A stretch of DNA of 64,000 bases from Phycisphaeraceae bacterium. GTDB lineage: Bacteria > Planctomycetota > Phycisphaerae > Phycisphaerales > SM1A02. Shown here in pieces: positions 23,923-32,011 of this stretch. The stretch spans positions 1 to 64,000 of the forward strand of contig JAHBWZ010000012.1 of NCBI GenBank assembly GCA_019636755.1, given 5' to 3'. Both the position numbers and the translations under genes were made by a program. Under the pieces are notes generated by a model. That model saw only the letters and a list, made by a program, of their open reading frames with translations. It was not told where the DNA came from and did no database searches. Position 1 is the stretch's first letter. Every line of letters begins with the position of its first letter.

Positions 23923-24626
23923 GGGAAAGGCGCTGACCGGGACTCCTCGTGCGCGGCTCGACCGCCGGCGGGGGAGCGGTCCGGTCCGTCCGGCGGCGCC
24001 CCGCGGGCCCGTCAGCGTACCGCGGCGGATCCGTCCGGGCGCGACGTGGGACCGATCGCGGCGGTGGGGGCGCGCCTGGCCGCTCGGGTTCTCTCGCCCG
24101 GGCGCAGAGGTCGCGAGGACGACGAGGTGATCGCGCTCCAGTGATGGACGGCTCAGGATGTCGTCGAGCGTCATGTGAACTGTGCATGAAGCAGATGAGT
24201 GCCTTTTGTCCTTGCTATCGTCGCGTCTTCGCGGGAGCATCCGGATGGAGAGTGGCGCTTGAGTTGAGTGGATCTGCCGTGACGGCTCTTTGCTGGGATG
24301 GTGGTTCGTGCGCGATCAGGTCGTGCAGAAGTGAGCATCGGCTCAGGACGACGGGCATCGGTCGAGCGGTCTATCGCACGCTCGTCCACTGGCGAAAGTG
24401 CCCAGAAGTTGCATGTCGCCGATCAGAGTCTGTCGGTCACCTGTCTTGTCGACGCGGTCTGGAAGCGGCGCCGATGGGAGATTGCGCCACGCTTGAACGT
24501 ACGTCGCGACGTCGGCGCAAGTGCCCGCTCCGACTCTCTCGCCAAGGCGCGAAGGTCGCGAAGATCATCCGTGAGGCGATTGAGTCACCGTCTGTGCACC
24601 GCCCTGTTCATGGACATGATCATTGC
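23923..24626. other. Long intergenic region between ubiX and the HAF/dockerin gene
   Basis: About 700 bp with no credible gene on either strand. Several degenerate copies of a GCGAAGGTCGCGAAG-like string are scattered here (near 24085-24115 and 24536-24562, and reversed near 24215), resembling short dispersed repeats. No riboswitch or RNA gene was recognised. Confidence 0.35.
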
Positions 24627-24654
24627 TTGACACGCGCGGTCGACGTGGTACAGT
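24627..24654 (+). promoter_or_regulatory. Sigma-70-like promoter candidate
   Basis: TTGACA at 24627-24632, a 16-bp spacer and TACAGT at 24649-24654. It is the best -35/-10 pair in the window outside the integrated element. It points at the HAF/dockerin gene, with a leader of ~260 bases or more. Confidence 0.55.
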
Positions 24655-24830
24655 GTCCGCCGTCCGATCACGCCCATGTCACTTCAGGGCGCGGCGGTCG
24701 GGACTTGCAGGGGTCCGGTGGACCCCTCCGGTCGAGACAGTCCGGTCAAATCACTCCGGACGACATTCGAGGAAGGGATGCGGGCCGGGCCCGCGTCCGG
24801 GATCGGGTAAGGGCCCAGTCGTGAGACGAC

Positions 24831-24866
24831 TCGAGGGCCCAGTCGAGGGCCCAGTCGAGGGCCCTG
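24831..24866. repeat. Three tandem 12-bp repeats
   Basis: Unit TCGAGGGCCCAG at 24831, 24843 and 24855 (last copy CTG). It lies in the leader of the next gene, and GGGCCC is self-complementary, so the RNA could form alternative hairpins. A fourth GGGCCCAG with a different start lies at 24811. Confidence 0.6.
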
Positions 24867-24917
24867 TCGTATTGGGCCCGGGGTACGCCGAATCGGCCCA
24901 CGGGGCCGGGGAGTGCG

Positions 24918-26543
24918 GTGATGGGACGGAATGCGCGGGGTGACACGGGCCGGATCGCGGGCGGCGTGCAGCGTTGGCGCGCGCCTGGTGGGGTGGAGGT
25001 GCAGGTGGTGTCGGGGGCGCCGGCTGCGGCTTGGGGGGCGGCAGATGCAAGGGACATGTCGAGTGCGCGCCGGCTGGACGGGGTGCATGCCGGCGTCGAC
25101 GTGGTCGGCCGACCGCGGCGCCATCGCGGGCGAGGCCGCCGCGCGCTGCTTCGCGCAGTGCTGTCTGCGTGCGTGGTTGCGCTGGTGTTTGCCGGGGTCA
25201 TCGGTCCGGCGCTGCCCGCCGTGGCCGGTGATGGGGCGAAGGACTCCGGGGACTCCGGGGGCGCCGGGGGGTCCGGGGGCGCCGGCGCGGGTGGACTGGT
25301 CGGGCCGTGCTCCATGGTGCTCGAACCGGTGGAACTGCCGTATCCGCCGTGCTTTCGCGTGGACAGGACGATCACGGTGACGTGTCCCGGAGGAAGTCCC
25401 CCCTTCTACTCGGCGCTGGATATCAACGATCTCGGGGACATCTGCGGCTACCGCTTGTGTGGCGCCGGTGTACGCAAGGCGGTGGTCTGGCCGCGTGAAG
25501 GCGGGATGCTCCAGCCGCCGTTCCCGGCGGGTGCAAGCTCGAGCGAGGCGAGGGCGATCAACAACGGACGGTGGGCGACGGGGATGGTGTCTCTGCCGAC
25601 GAGTGGCTTCGGCGGCTGGCACGGCGTGATGTGGCTGTGGAACATCGTGACGAACGAACTGCTGCTGGTGCCGCCGCCGCTGTTCGATGGCGACCCTGGC
25701 GAACTCATTCAGCCTGAAGATCTGAACGACGCGATGGACGTGGTGGGCTGGTTGATCGGTCCATCGTCGAACGACTACGCCAACTACGGCCCCTATGCGT
25801 TCCGCTGGCGCGGCGGGGAGTTCGAGATCTTCCCGTTCGTGGATCCGCTGGGGGTGGAGCGGAGCGAGGGGTACAGGACCAACGCTCATGGAGACATCTT
25901 CGGGACGGCCGGCTACCGCATCGGCGGGCTCCCCAACGAATTAGCGTTTGTCGACGCGCAGGGGTTGGCGACTCTTCCCCCGTACGACGGATGGACGGCA
26001 ATGCGACCGGCTGGGTTTGCAGACAGCGGCGCTTTCGTTGCGTATACAAGCATGTCGGGAAACCCCGGCGTGTGGATCGGTCTGCTCGGGACGAGGGACG
26101 GCTACCTGTGCGAACTCCCGGGGATCGAGCAGCCGCAGGGGACACGCCGGATCAGTCCCTATGCAATCAACAACGCCGGCGATGTGGTCGGATACCAGCA
26201 GTACAACACGGGCGGCGGACAGTTTGCCATGCTCTGGCGGAACGGCGTGGCGCATCGCCTGGTACGCATGGTGATCGCTGCGCCGTGGCCGGCCACCTAC
26301 AACGGGGGCACTCCTACGGCGATCAGCGAGAACGGGCAGATCGTGATCCCCTCCTCGCCGATCTACCACCTGGTCCCGGCGCCGCCGCCGCCGGGTGATC
26401 TCAACCATGACTGCCGTGTCGGCTTCCAGGATCTTCTCCTCATGCTGAGCCGATGGGGTACGGCGGGCGAAGGCGATCTCAATGGTGACGGCGTGATCGA
26501 CACGGCGGACCTGTGGATGCTGTTCGATCACTGGAATCCGTGA
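24918..26543 (+). CDS. Exported HAF-repeat protein with dockerin end
   Basis: Up to 541 residues; the likely start is the ATG at 24918 or the one at 25056, which puts the signal segment (VLSACVVALVFAGVIGPALP) closer to the N-terminus. A Gly-rich linker follows (SGGAGGSGGAGAGGLVG). The body has HAF-like repeats (ALDINDLGDICGYR, AINNGRWATG, YAINNAGDVVGYQ, AISENGQIVIPSS) that probably form a beta-propeller-like exported domain. The end carries two dockerin-type loops (GDLNHDCRVGFQDLLLML and GDLNGDGVIDTADLWMLF). Unlike the copies at 2 and 2788 it ends directly after the dockerin, without the two-cysteine tail; a tail-like ORF lies 600 bases downstream beyond an inserted repeat. Confidence 0.8.
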   Translation: MMGRNARGDTGRIAGGVQRWRAPGGVEVQVVSGAPAAAWGAADARDMSSARRLDGVHAGVDVVGRPRRHRGRGRRALLRAVLSACVVALVFAGVIGPALPAVAGDGAKDSGDSGGAGGSGGAGAGGLVGPCSMVLEPVELPYPPCFRVDRTITVTCPGGSPPFYSALDINDLGDICGYRLCGAGVRKAVVWPREGGMLQPPFPAGASSSEARAINNGRWATGMVSLPTSGFGGWHGVMWLWNIVTNELLLVPPPLFDGDPGELIQPEDLNDAMDVVGWLIGPSSNDYANYGPYAFRWRGGEFEIFPFVDPLGVERSEGYRTNAHGDIFGTAGYRIGGLPNELAFVDAQGLATLPPYDGWTAMRPAGFADSGAFVAYTSMSGNPGVWIGLLGTRDGYLCELPGIEQPQGTRRISPYAINNAGDVVGYQQYNTGGGQFAMLWRNGVAHRLVRMVIAAPWPATYNGGTPTAISENGQIVIPSSPIYHLVPAPPPPGDLNHDCRVGFQDLLLMLSRWGTAGEGDLNGDGVIDTADLWMLFDHWNP

Positions 26544-26639
26544 TTCGTGACATGATCCGCGCGTGAGTCGCCCATGCGGGCGGCAGCGCGGTGATCTTCA
26601 CTCCATCTGTCCGCGCACGAAGCGCGGAGGAGGTATCCC

Positions 26640-26726
26640 ATGGTGTGCATGCAACGCATGCGCGTTCTCGAGTGGGTGCGCACGCGCTCGCTTGCTCGCT
26701 CGATGTCATTCAAGGCCTGCGGTTGA
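26640..26726 (+). CDS. Possible 28-residue basic peptide
   Basis: A strong GGAGGAGG ribosome site six bases before an ATG opens a 28-codon frame (MVCMQRMRVLEWVRTRSLAR then a short Cys-containing end). No known family. The ribosome site is the only reason to list it; it could be chance in a G-rich region. Confidence 0.25.
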   Translation: MVCMQRMRVLEWVRTRSLARSMSFKACG

Positions 26727-26765
26727 CCTCTGGTCTCCTTGATCACGTTGGTCTGCCGTACCGGT

Positions 26766-27016
26766 GCGCGAGCGCAGGGGGGGCTGAGGCCCCCCCTGCA
26801 ACCCCCTTGCGCGCACGAGGGTGGTGGTGGTCGGCCGGCGCGCGAGTGGTGGAGTCTGCGCGCATGGGGTCCAGCATCGCGCGCTGAGGCCCTCTGGCGG
26901 CGCGGCGCGTCCGGCGCGGCGCATCCGCGACCGACGCATTGCGCGCGAAGTCGCACCCGGGTCATCCATCCGCCGGGGGGGGTTGCAGGGGGGCGCTTCA
27001 GCCCCCCTGCGCTCGC
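26766..27016. repeat. MITE-like element 2 with G/C-run inverted repeats
   Basis: Left arm 26766-26812 and right arm ~26968-27016 are reverse complements with few mismatches (AGGGGGGGCTGAGGCCCCCC against GGGGGGCGCTTCAGCCCCCC). The ATCCGCC-G-run border is shared with element 1 at 2212. About 155 bp lie between the arms, the same spacing as element 1. No ORF of note inside. Confidence 0.55.
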
Positions 27017-27142
27017 GCGTCCGGCAGGCGATGGCGTGCATGGCGCCATGCCCCGGTGCATTGTCAGGATTGCTCACTCGTGCGCGCGCGTGCGCGCGCT
27101 CGATCGCTCGATCTCTCTCACAGCGTCCACGGGTGCACGCTG

Positions 27143-27238
27143 ATGTCGGTCGCAGAGTGCATCGATCGCCTGGGGTACACGAACCCGGCCGCGCTGGCAG
27201 CCTGCATCGAGGCGATGATCATCAACGGCACGCCATAG
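27143..27238 (+). CDS. Small ORF encoding a detached two-cysteine C-terminal motif
   Basis: 31 codons: MSVAECIDRLGYTNPAALAA, then CIEAMIING and a short end. It matches the tail that closes the proteins ending at 1414 and 4305 (SVQDCIARVGYDPVALSACI), with both cysteines, the GY pair and the A-L-x-A-C-I end conserved. It has no clear ribosome site and may be the severed tail of a protein rather than a gene. Confidence 0.4.
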   Translation: MSVAECIDRLGYTNPAALAACIEAMIINGTP

Positions 27239-27618
27239 CCCGCGCTGCGGCGATTGCCCACTGATGTCATCGACCCATGGCCTGGCGATGTCCCGGTGGA
27301 TGGCGCCATCCGCCGCCGGGACATCCCGGGCGTCCTGGGGCCTGTGCGCGCGCTGGCTCCGACGAGCACGCGGGACTCGACCGGCAGAAGGCCTGGACGC
27401 GCAGAGCCGCGGCGCGCCGTCGACGCCGAGGCACGCAGGCGAGGATCTCCAGAGCGACGACACGCCGGCTGCGGTTCATCGTGCAGGCGCCTGACGACAG
27501 CGGAGGGGGGTTGAAGCAGCGGGCCGCACCCGTCAGCCACGCGACATGAAGTCGTCCAGCTCCCGCGATCGTCGTCTCTGGCTTGGCCCCCGGGGCGTCG
27601 TCCCCTGAACCGGGCTGG

Positions 27619-27624
27619 TACACT
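27619..27624 (+). promoter_or_regulatory. Possible extended -10 box (TGGTACACT)
   Basis: TGG then TACACT, 19 bases before the lipoprotein ATG at 27644. The TG one base ahead of the hexamer fits an extended -10 promoter; no -35 is clear. Confidence 0.4.
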
Positions 27625-27643
27625 CGCGGCCGAGGTTGCCGCC

Positions 27644-28219
27644 ATGCATCGCATCGCTTCCCTTCGCGGGGTCACACCGTTCCTTCGCCTGCACTGCCTG
27701 CTCCTGATCGCCGCGATCGGGGCGGGCGGATGTTCGCCGTGGTCGACGTTCCCGCCGGCCGGCGATACGCGCGGCATCATCGAGTACCCCGAACTGCCGC
27801 CGATTCCGGGGCTGATCGCCCGCGCGCTCGGCCGGGTGCATGACCTCGACGGACAGAGCGGGCCGGTCCTCTTCAATCTGCCGGCATCCAGTCCGCCGCA
27901 GCTCTTCGGCAAGGTCCGCTGGGAACTGGACGGGGCTCGCGTCCTGACGGATCCGGCGCAGGAGGACGCGGACCGGGCGGTCCACCTGGCACACGTGCGG
28001 CTGCGCGGAACCGAGTGCGAGGTCGATGTCATCTCGCGCGGCGCCGACGGCGTGCCGCGCGTCACGACGGTGTACTTCCGCCGGGGCGTCTTCGAATCGT
28101 GGCAACTCGAGCGGACGCGCGTCTGGCGCATCCGCACCGAGATCCCGCCGGTCGGCTGGTCCGGCGCGCCCGAGGACGCGAACGCGCCGCTTCCACCTCG
28201 CCGCGGCGAACTGCCCTGA
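27644..28219 (+). CDS. Small predicted lipoprotein
   Basis: 191 residues with a lipoprotein signal: a hydrophobic run (LLLIAAIGAGGC) ending in a G-G-C lipobox near residue 30. The mature part has beta-rich stretches (HVRLRGTECEVDVISR, VPRVTTVYFRRGVFESWQL) and a proline-rich end. I do not recognise the family. The gene is followed by the sugar epimerase 62 bases downstream, probably under the same promoter. It should be membrane-anchored on the periplasmic side. Confidence 0.65.
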   Translation: MHRIASLRGVTPFLRLHCLLLIAAIGAGGCSPWSTFPPAGDTRGIIEYPELPPIPGLIARALGRVHDLDGQSGPVLFNLPASSPPQLFGKVRWELDGARVLTDPAQEDADRAVHLAHVRLRGTECEVDVISRGADGVPRVTTVYFRRGVFESWQLERTRVWRIRTEIPPVGWSGAPEDANAPLPPRRGELP

Positions 28220-28280
28220 CGGGCAGGGGGACACCATCGCCGGTCATCCCCACGGTCACGATGGTGCGCTGCCCGCGGCC

Positions 28281-29273
28281 ATGCAGGCGCAGGACGCGCG
28301 ATTCGCGTCGTACGCGCGTCGATCGGTGTGCGTGACCGGCGGCGCGGGCTTCATCGGGTCGCACCTTGTCGATGCGCTCCTGCACACGGGCGCCCGCGTG
28401 ACGGTGATCGACGATCTCTCCGGCGGGCGGCGCGGGAACCTGCCCGCGACGGGCGTCCGCTTCATCCGTGGATCCGTCCTCTCGCCGGGGGCGCTGGCAA
28501 CGGCGACGGAAGGCGCGGAGATCGTCTTCCACCTGGCCGCCGTCCCCTCCGTGCCGCGCAGCGTCGCGGAGCCCCTGCACTCCTGGCATGCGAACGCCGA
28601 CGGTACGCTCGCGGTGCTGGAGGCGGTCCGGCGCTCCGGGGCGCGATGCATCTACGCCGCGTCGAGCAGCGCGTACGGCGACCGGCCGGGCCTGCCCCGC
28701 GTCGAGACGTTCCCGCCGGATCCTCGCTCGCCGTATGCGGCGGCGAAACTGGCGGGCGAACACCTGGTCCGCGCGTATGCAGCGTGCTACGACCTCGAGG
28801 CCGTGAGCCTGCGCTACTTCAACATCTTCGGCCCCCGGCAGCGTCCCGACTCCGCATACGCCGCGGTGATTCCGCGCTTCATCCGGCAGGTCCTTGACGG
28901 CGGCCGGCCGGTGATCTTCGGCGACGGACTGCAGACGCGCGACTTCACGTTCGTTGCCAACGCGGTGCATGCGAACCTGCTCGCCGGTCTCGCGACGGGT
29001 CCGCTCGACGGTCGCGTGATCAATGTCGCGTCGGGCGAACGGCGCTCGCTGCGCGAACTCGTGCGCGCCATCGGAGAGGCCATGGGCGTGCCGATCGAAC
29101 CGTCGTTCGCGCCCGCGCGCACCGGCGAGGTGCAGCACAGCCTTGCGGACCTGTCCCGGGCGCGGGAACTGCTCGGCTACACGCCGATCGTCTCATTCGA
29201 ATCGGGACTGGCCGGGACGGTCGAGTGGCTGCGCGGGCAGGGGGACGGGCGGGACGCCGCGCCGGGCGCGTGA
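28281..29273 (+). CDS. NAD-dependent sugar-nucleotide epimerase/dehydratase
   Basis: An extended short-chain dehydrogenase of 330 residues. The NAD loop is VCVTGGAGFIGSHLVDALL (G-x2-G-x2-G). VIDDLSGGRRGNLP binds the adenine ribose. The catalytic Ser/Tyr/Lys set is AASSSAYGD with SPYAAAKLAGEHL, and substrate-loop text follows (LRYFNIFGPRQRPDSAYAAV, GDGLQTRDFTFVANAV). The resemblance is to UDP-glucose/UDP-GlcNAc 4-epimerases used for surface polysaccharides. The ATG at 28281 was chosen because it precedes the NAD strand by 15 residues; the longer ORF overlaps the lipoprotein gene. Exact substrate unknown. Confidence 0.85.
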   Translation: MQAQDARFASYARRSVCVTGGAGFIGSHLVDALLHTGARVTVIDDLSGGRRGNLPATGVRFIRGSVLSPGALATATEGAEIVFHLAAVPSVPRSVAEPLHSWHANADGTLAVLEAVRRSGARCIYAASSSAYGDRPGLPRVETFPPDPRSPYAAAKLAGEHLVRAYAACYDLEAVSLRYFNIFGPRQRPDSAYAAVIPRFIRQVLDGGRPVIFGDGLQTRDFTFVANAVHANLLAGLATGPLDGRVINVASGERRSLRELVRAIGEAMGVPIEPSFAPARTGEVQHSLADLSRARELLGYTPIVSFESGLAGTVEWLRGQGDGRDAAPGA

Positions 29274-29310
29274 CCGGGATGCGCGCGCGCCCGCCGGCGG
29301 AGAGTCCAGG

Positions 29311-30501
29311 ATGCCGACCGAACGCACGATCCTCCACGTCGACATGGACGCGTTCTTCGCGAGCGTGGAGCAGCTCGATGCCCCTGCGCTGCGCGGAAAG
29401 CCGGTGCTTGTCGGTGGCGACGGACCGCGCGGGGTCGTCGCGGCCGCGTCCTACGAGGCGCGTGCCTTCGGCTGCCGGTCCGCGCAGCCGATGGCGGTGG
29501 CGAAGCGGCTCTGCCCCGGTGCCGTCATCGTGCGCGGCCGGTTCGAGCGGTACCGCGAACTTTCCCGCGCGGTCGTCGGCATCCTGGAGTCGTACACACC
29601 GCTCGTGGAGCAGGTTTCCATCGACGAGGCCTTCCTGGACGTGACCGGCTGTGCCCGGCTGTTCGGGGACGGGCCGTCGATCGCCCGCGCCATCCGGTCG
29701 CGCATCTCGACGGAGGTCGGACTCACCGCATCGGTCGGCGTCGCGGCAAACAGGTTCCTGGCGAAACTGGCGTCCGACCTGGAGAAGCCCGACGGCCTCA
29801 CGGTCGTCCCGGCGGAGGCGACGGCGTCCTGGCTTGCCCCGCTGCCGGTCGAGCGCCTCTGGGGCGTCGGACCGAAGAGCGCGGAGCGGCTGCGGGCGCT
29901 CGGCGTCTCGACGTTCGGTGCGGTCGCCGCGGCCGATGCGCGCGTCCTCGAGCGCCTGTTCGGATCGCACGCGGCGGCGATGCGGGACCTTGCCCGCGGG
30001 ATCGATGATCGGCCCGTCGAACCCGGGCACGACCGCCGGAGCATCGGGCATGAACAGACCGTCGGTCGCGATCTGCCCGACGCCGACGCGGCGGAGCGGC
30101 TGCTGATCGACCTCGCGCAGCGCGTCGCGCGCCGGCTGCGTCGCGACGGGCGCCTGGCGCGAACGATCGTCATCAAGCTCCGCCGCGGTGCGGACTTCAT
30201 GACGTCGACCCGGCGGCGCTCGCTGCCCGAGCCGACGGACTCGACCGCCGCCCTGGAGCGCGAGGCGCGTGCGCTCTTCCGGTCGTGGGCGGCGGCGGGG
30301 TATGCGCCGCTGCGCCTGGTCGGTGTCCAGGTCTGCGATCTCGTGCCGCGCGACGACGGCGCGTCGCTGCTCCCGCGCCCGGACCGGGAGCGGGACGAGC
30401 GGCTCGATCGGACGGCCGATCGGATCGTGGCGCGGTTCGGTGAGACGGGTCTGAGCCGCGGGATCCATGGGGAAACGGCCGCGAAGAAGCGACGCACGTG
30501 A
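29311..30501 (+). CDS. dinB: DNA polymerase IV (Y-family)
   Basis: A translesion polymerase of 396 residues. ILHVDMDAFFASVEQLDAP holds the first catalytic Asp residues, VLVGGDGPRGVVAAASYEAR and FGCRSAQPM form the fingers, and VEQVSIDEAFLDVTGCARLF has the SIDE motif. GVAANRFLAKLASDLEKPDG and LWGVGPKSAERLRALGVSTF give the thumb with helix-hairpin-helix; a little-finger domain fills the C-terminal third. The start ATG at 29311 has GGAGAG upstream. It follows the epimerase by 37 bases. The basic end (AAKKRRT) has no obvious clamp-binding QL-F motif. Confidence 0.93.
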   Translation: MPTERTILHVDMDAFFASVEQLDAPALRGKPVLVGGDGPRGVVAAASYEARAFGCRSAQPMAVAKRLCPGAVIVRGRFERYRELSRAVVGILESYTPLVEQVSIDEAFLDVTGCARLFGDGPSIARAIRSRISTEVGLTASVGVAANRFLAKLASDLEKPDGLTVVPAEATASWLAPLPVERLWGVGPKSAERLRALGVSTFGAVAAADARVLERLFGSHAAAMRDLARGIDDRPVEPGHDRRSIGHEQTVGRDLPDADAAERLLIDLAQRVARRLRRDGRLARTIVIKLRRGADFMTSTRRRSLPEPTDSTAALEREARALFRSWAAAGYAPLRLVGVQVCDLVPRDDGASLLPRPDRERDERLDRTADRIVARFGETGLSRGIHGETAAKKRRT

Positions 30502-30535
30502 TCCGTTCGCGCTTCAGGGATCGAGCCCCTCGGGC

Positions 30536-30541
30536 TATGAT
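30536..30541 (+). promoter_or_regulatory. Possible -10 box of nadA (TATGAT)
   Basis: TATGAT 72 bases before the nadA ATG, directly after the dinB stop; no convincing -35 (TTCAGG is the nearest). Confidence 0.3.
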
Positions 30542-30613
30542 CGGGGCCGCGCACGGCAGGGCCCCCGTCTCCCGACCCGCCGCCGGGGTCACCTGCACGG
30601 ACTCCACCTCCGC

Positions 30614-31945
30614 ATGCTCTGGCAGCCACCACTTCCCGATCGGTACCAGGCGCTCTCCGAGGAGGAACTTGCCCAGGGGATCGAGCAGCGCCGACGGGAA
30701 CTCGGCCCGGATCTGCTCATCCTGGGCCATCACTATCAGCGCGACGACGTCATCGTGCACGCCGACCTGCGCGGGGACTCGCTCAGGCTGTCGCAGATGG
30801 CGGCGGTCGAGGCGGAGAAGCGGGGCGCGAAGTGGATCGTGTTCTGCGGCGTGCACTTCATGGCGGAAACGGCCGACATCCTGACGTCGCCGGACGTGAC
30901 CGTGATCCTCCCGGACCTGTCGGCCGGCTGTTCCATGGCGGACATGGCGGACTACGAGGACGCGATCTTCGCGTGGGATCACATCCACCGCGTGCTGGGC
31001 CCGGCCTGGGAAGGGCGCGTCATCCCGATCACCTACGTGAACTCCTCCGCGGCGGTCAAGGCGTTCGTCGGCGAGCGCGGCGGCGCGTGCTGCACCAGCG
31101 GCAACGCGGAAGCGATCTTCCGCTGGGCGCTCGCCGGAGGTGAAGAGGCCCCGGCCGCGGCGCGGAACGGCGGCGCCGCGGCGGGCGACCGGGACGTCCG
31201 GATCCTGTTTCTTCCCGACCAGCACCTGGGTCGGAACACCGCCTCCCGGTTCGGGCTCCGCACGGAGGTCGATGCGGCGCGGGACGGCGGGCCGTCCGAC
31301 ACGGCGCTGTGGGATCCGAAGAAGCCGCATGGCGGTCTGACCGACGATGCGATCCGGCGCTCGAAGGTTCTGCTCTGGGCCGGACACTGCTCGGTGCACC
31401 GGCTCTTCCGGCCGGAGCACGTCCACGCGGCGCGCGAGCGGTTCCGCGACGAGGGCGGCGTGACGGTCCTCGTGCATCCCGAGTGCGAGAAGGAGGTCGT
31501 GGACCTGGCGGATCTCGCCGGATCGACCGAATTCATCATCGAGACCGTACGCGCCGCGCCCCCGGGATCGAACTGGGCCGTCGCGACCGAGCATCACCTC
31601 GTCAACCGCGTCGCCGCGGAAGCGCGCGCTCGCGGCGTGACCGTCATCGCGCTGAGCGAGTGTCACTGCCTGTGCACGACGATGATCCGGATCAGTCCGC
31701 GGAACCTGCTGTGGGTGCTGGACTCGCTCGCCGCGGGTAAGGTGGTCAACCAGGTGCTGGTGCATCCGGAGGCGAAGCGGCTGGCGCGCCTGGCGGTCGA
31801 TCGCATGCTCGCGCACGCCTCCCGTGCCGCGTCGTCGGCTTCCCCCGCCCGGACGCGGTCGACCGGCGCCGGGTCGAAGCGCCGCGCGACGGGCTCCGGT
31901 CGACGATCGCCCGGCGCCGACACCGCGCGATCACACCCCGGATGA
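30614..31945 (+). CDS. nadA: Quinolinate synthase A
   Basis: Condenses iminoaspartate with DHAP to quinolinate in NAD biosynthesis, using a [4Fe-4S] cluster. Family text: LLILGHHYQRDDVIVHADLR, GDSLRLSQMAA, IVFCGVHFMAETADIL, VILPDLSAGCSMADMA (first cluster Cys), VIPITYVNSSAAVKAFVGER, CCTSGNA, ILFLPDQHLGRNTA, WAGHCSVH, VLVHPECEKEVVDLADLAGS, ATEHHLVNRV and LSECHCLCTTMIRISPRNLL. The start is the ATG at 30614. Two unusual parts: a ~20-residue Ala/Gly insertion before DRDVRILFLPDQ and a basic, disordered tail of ~45 residues. No nadB or nadC is in the window. Confidence 0.93.
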   Translation: MLWQPPLPDRYQALSEEELAQGIEQRRRELGPDLLILGHHYQRDDVIVHADLRGDSLRLSQMAAVEAEKRGAKWIVFCGVHFMAETADILTSPDVTVILPDLSAGCSMADMADYEDAIFAWDHIHRVLGPAWEGRVIPITYVNSSAAVKAFVGERGGACCTSGNAEAIFRWALAGGEEAPAAARNGGAAAGDRDVRILFLPDQHLGRNTASRFGLRTEVDAARDGGPSDTALWDPKKPHGGLTDDAIRRSKVLLWAGHCSVHRLFRPEHVHAARERFRDEGGVTVLVHPECEKEVVDLADLAGSTEFIIETVRAAPPGSNWAVATEHHLVNRVAAEARARGVTVIALSECHCLCTTMIRISPRNLLWVLDSLAAGKVVNQVLVHPEAKRLARLAVDRMLAHASRAASSASPARTRSTGAGSKRRATGSGRRSPGADTARSHPG

Positions 31946-32011
31946 CGTCCAGCATGAACGCCCGCGCTGCGTCGACACGACGATGCGCCGCAGGGCCCGG
32001 GACCTGATGCG

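Noticed and set aside
23949-24824. Plus-strand ORF in the ubiX upstream gap
   Set aside because: Low-complexity Arg/Ser-rich text, no start signal, and it overlaps ubiX-side sequence.
24831-24866. CRISPR array
   Set aside because: Twelve-base tandem units without spacers.
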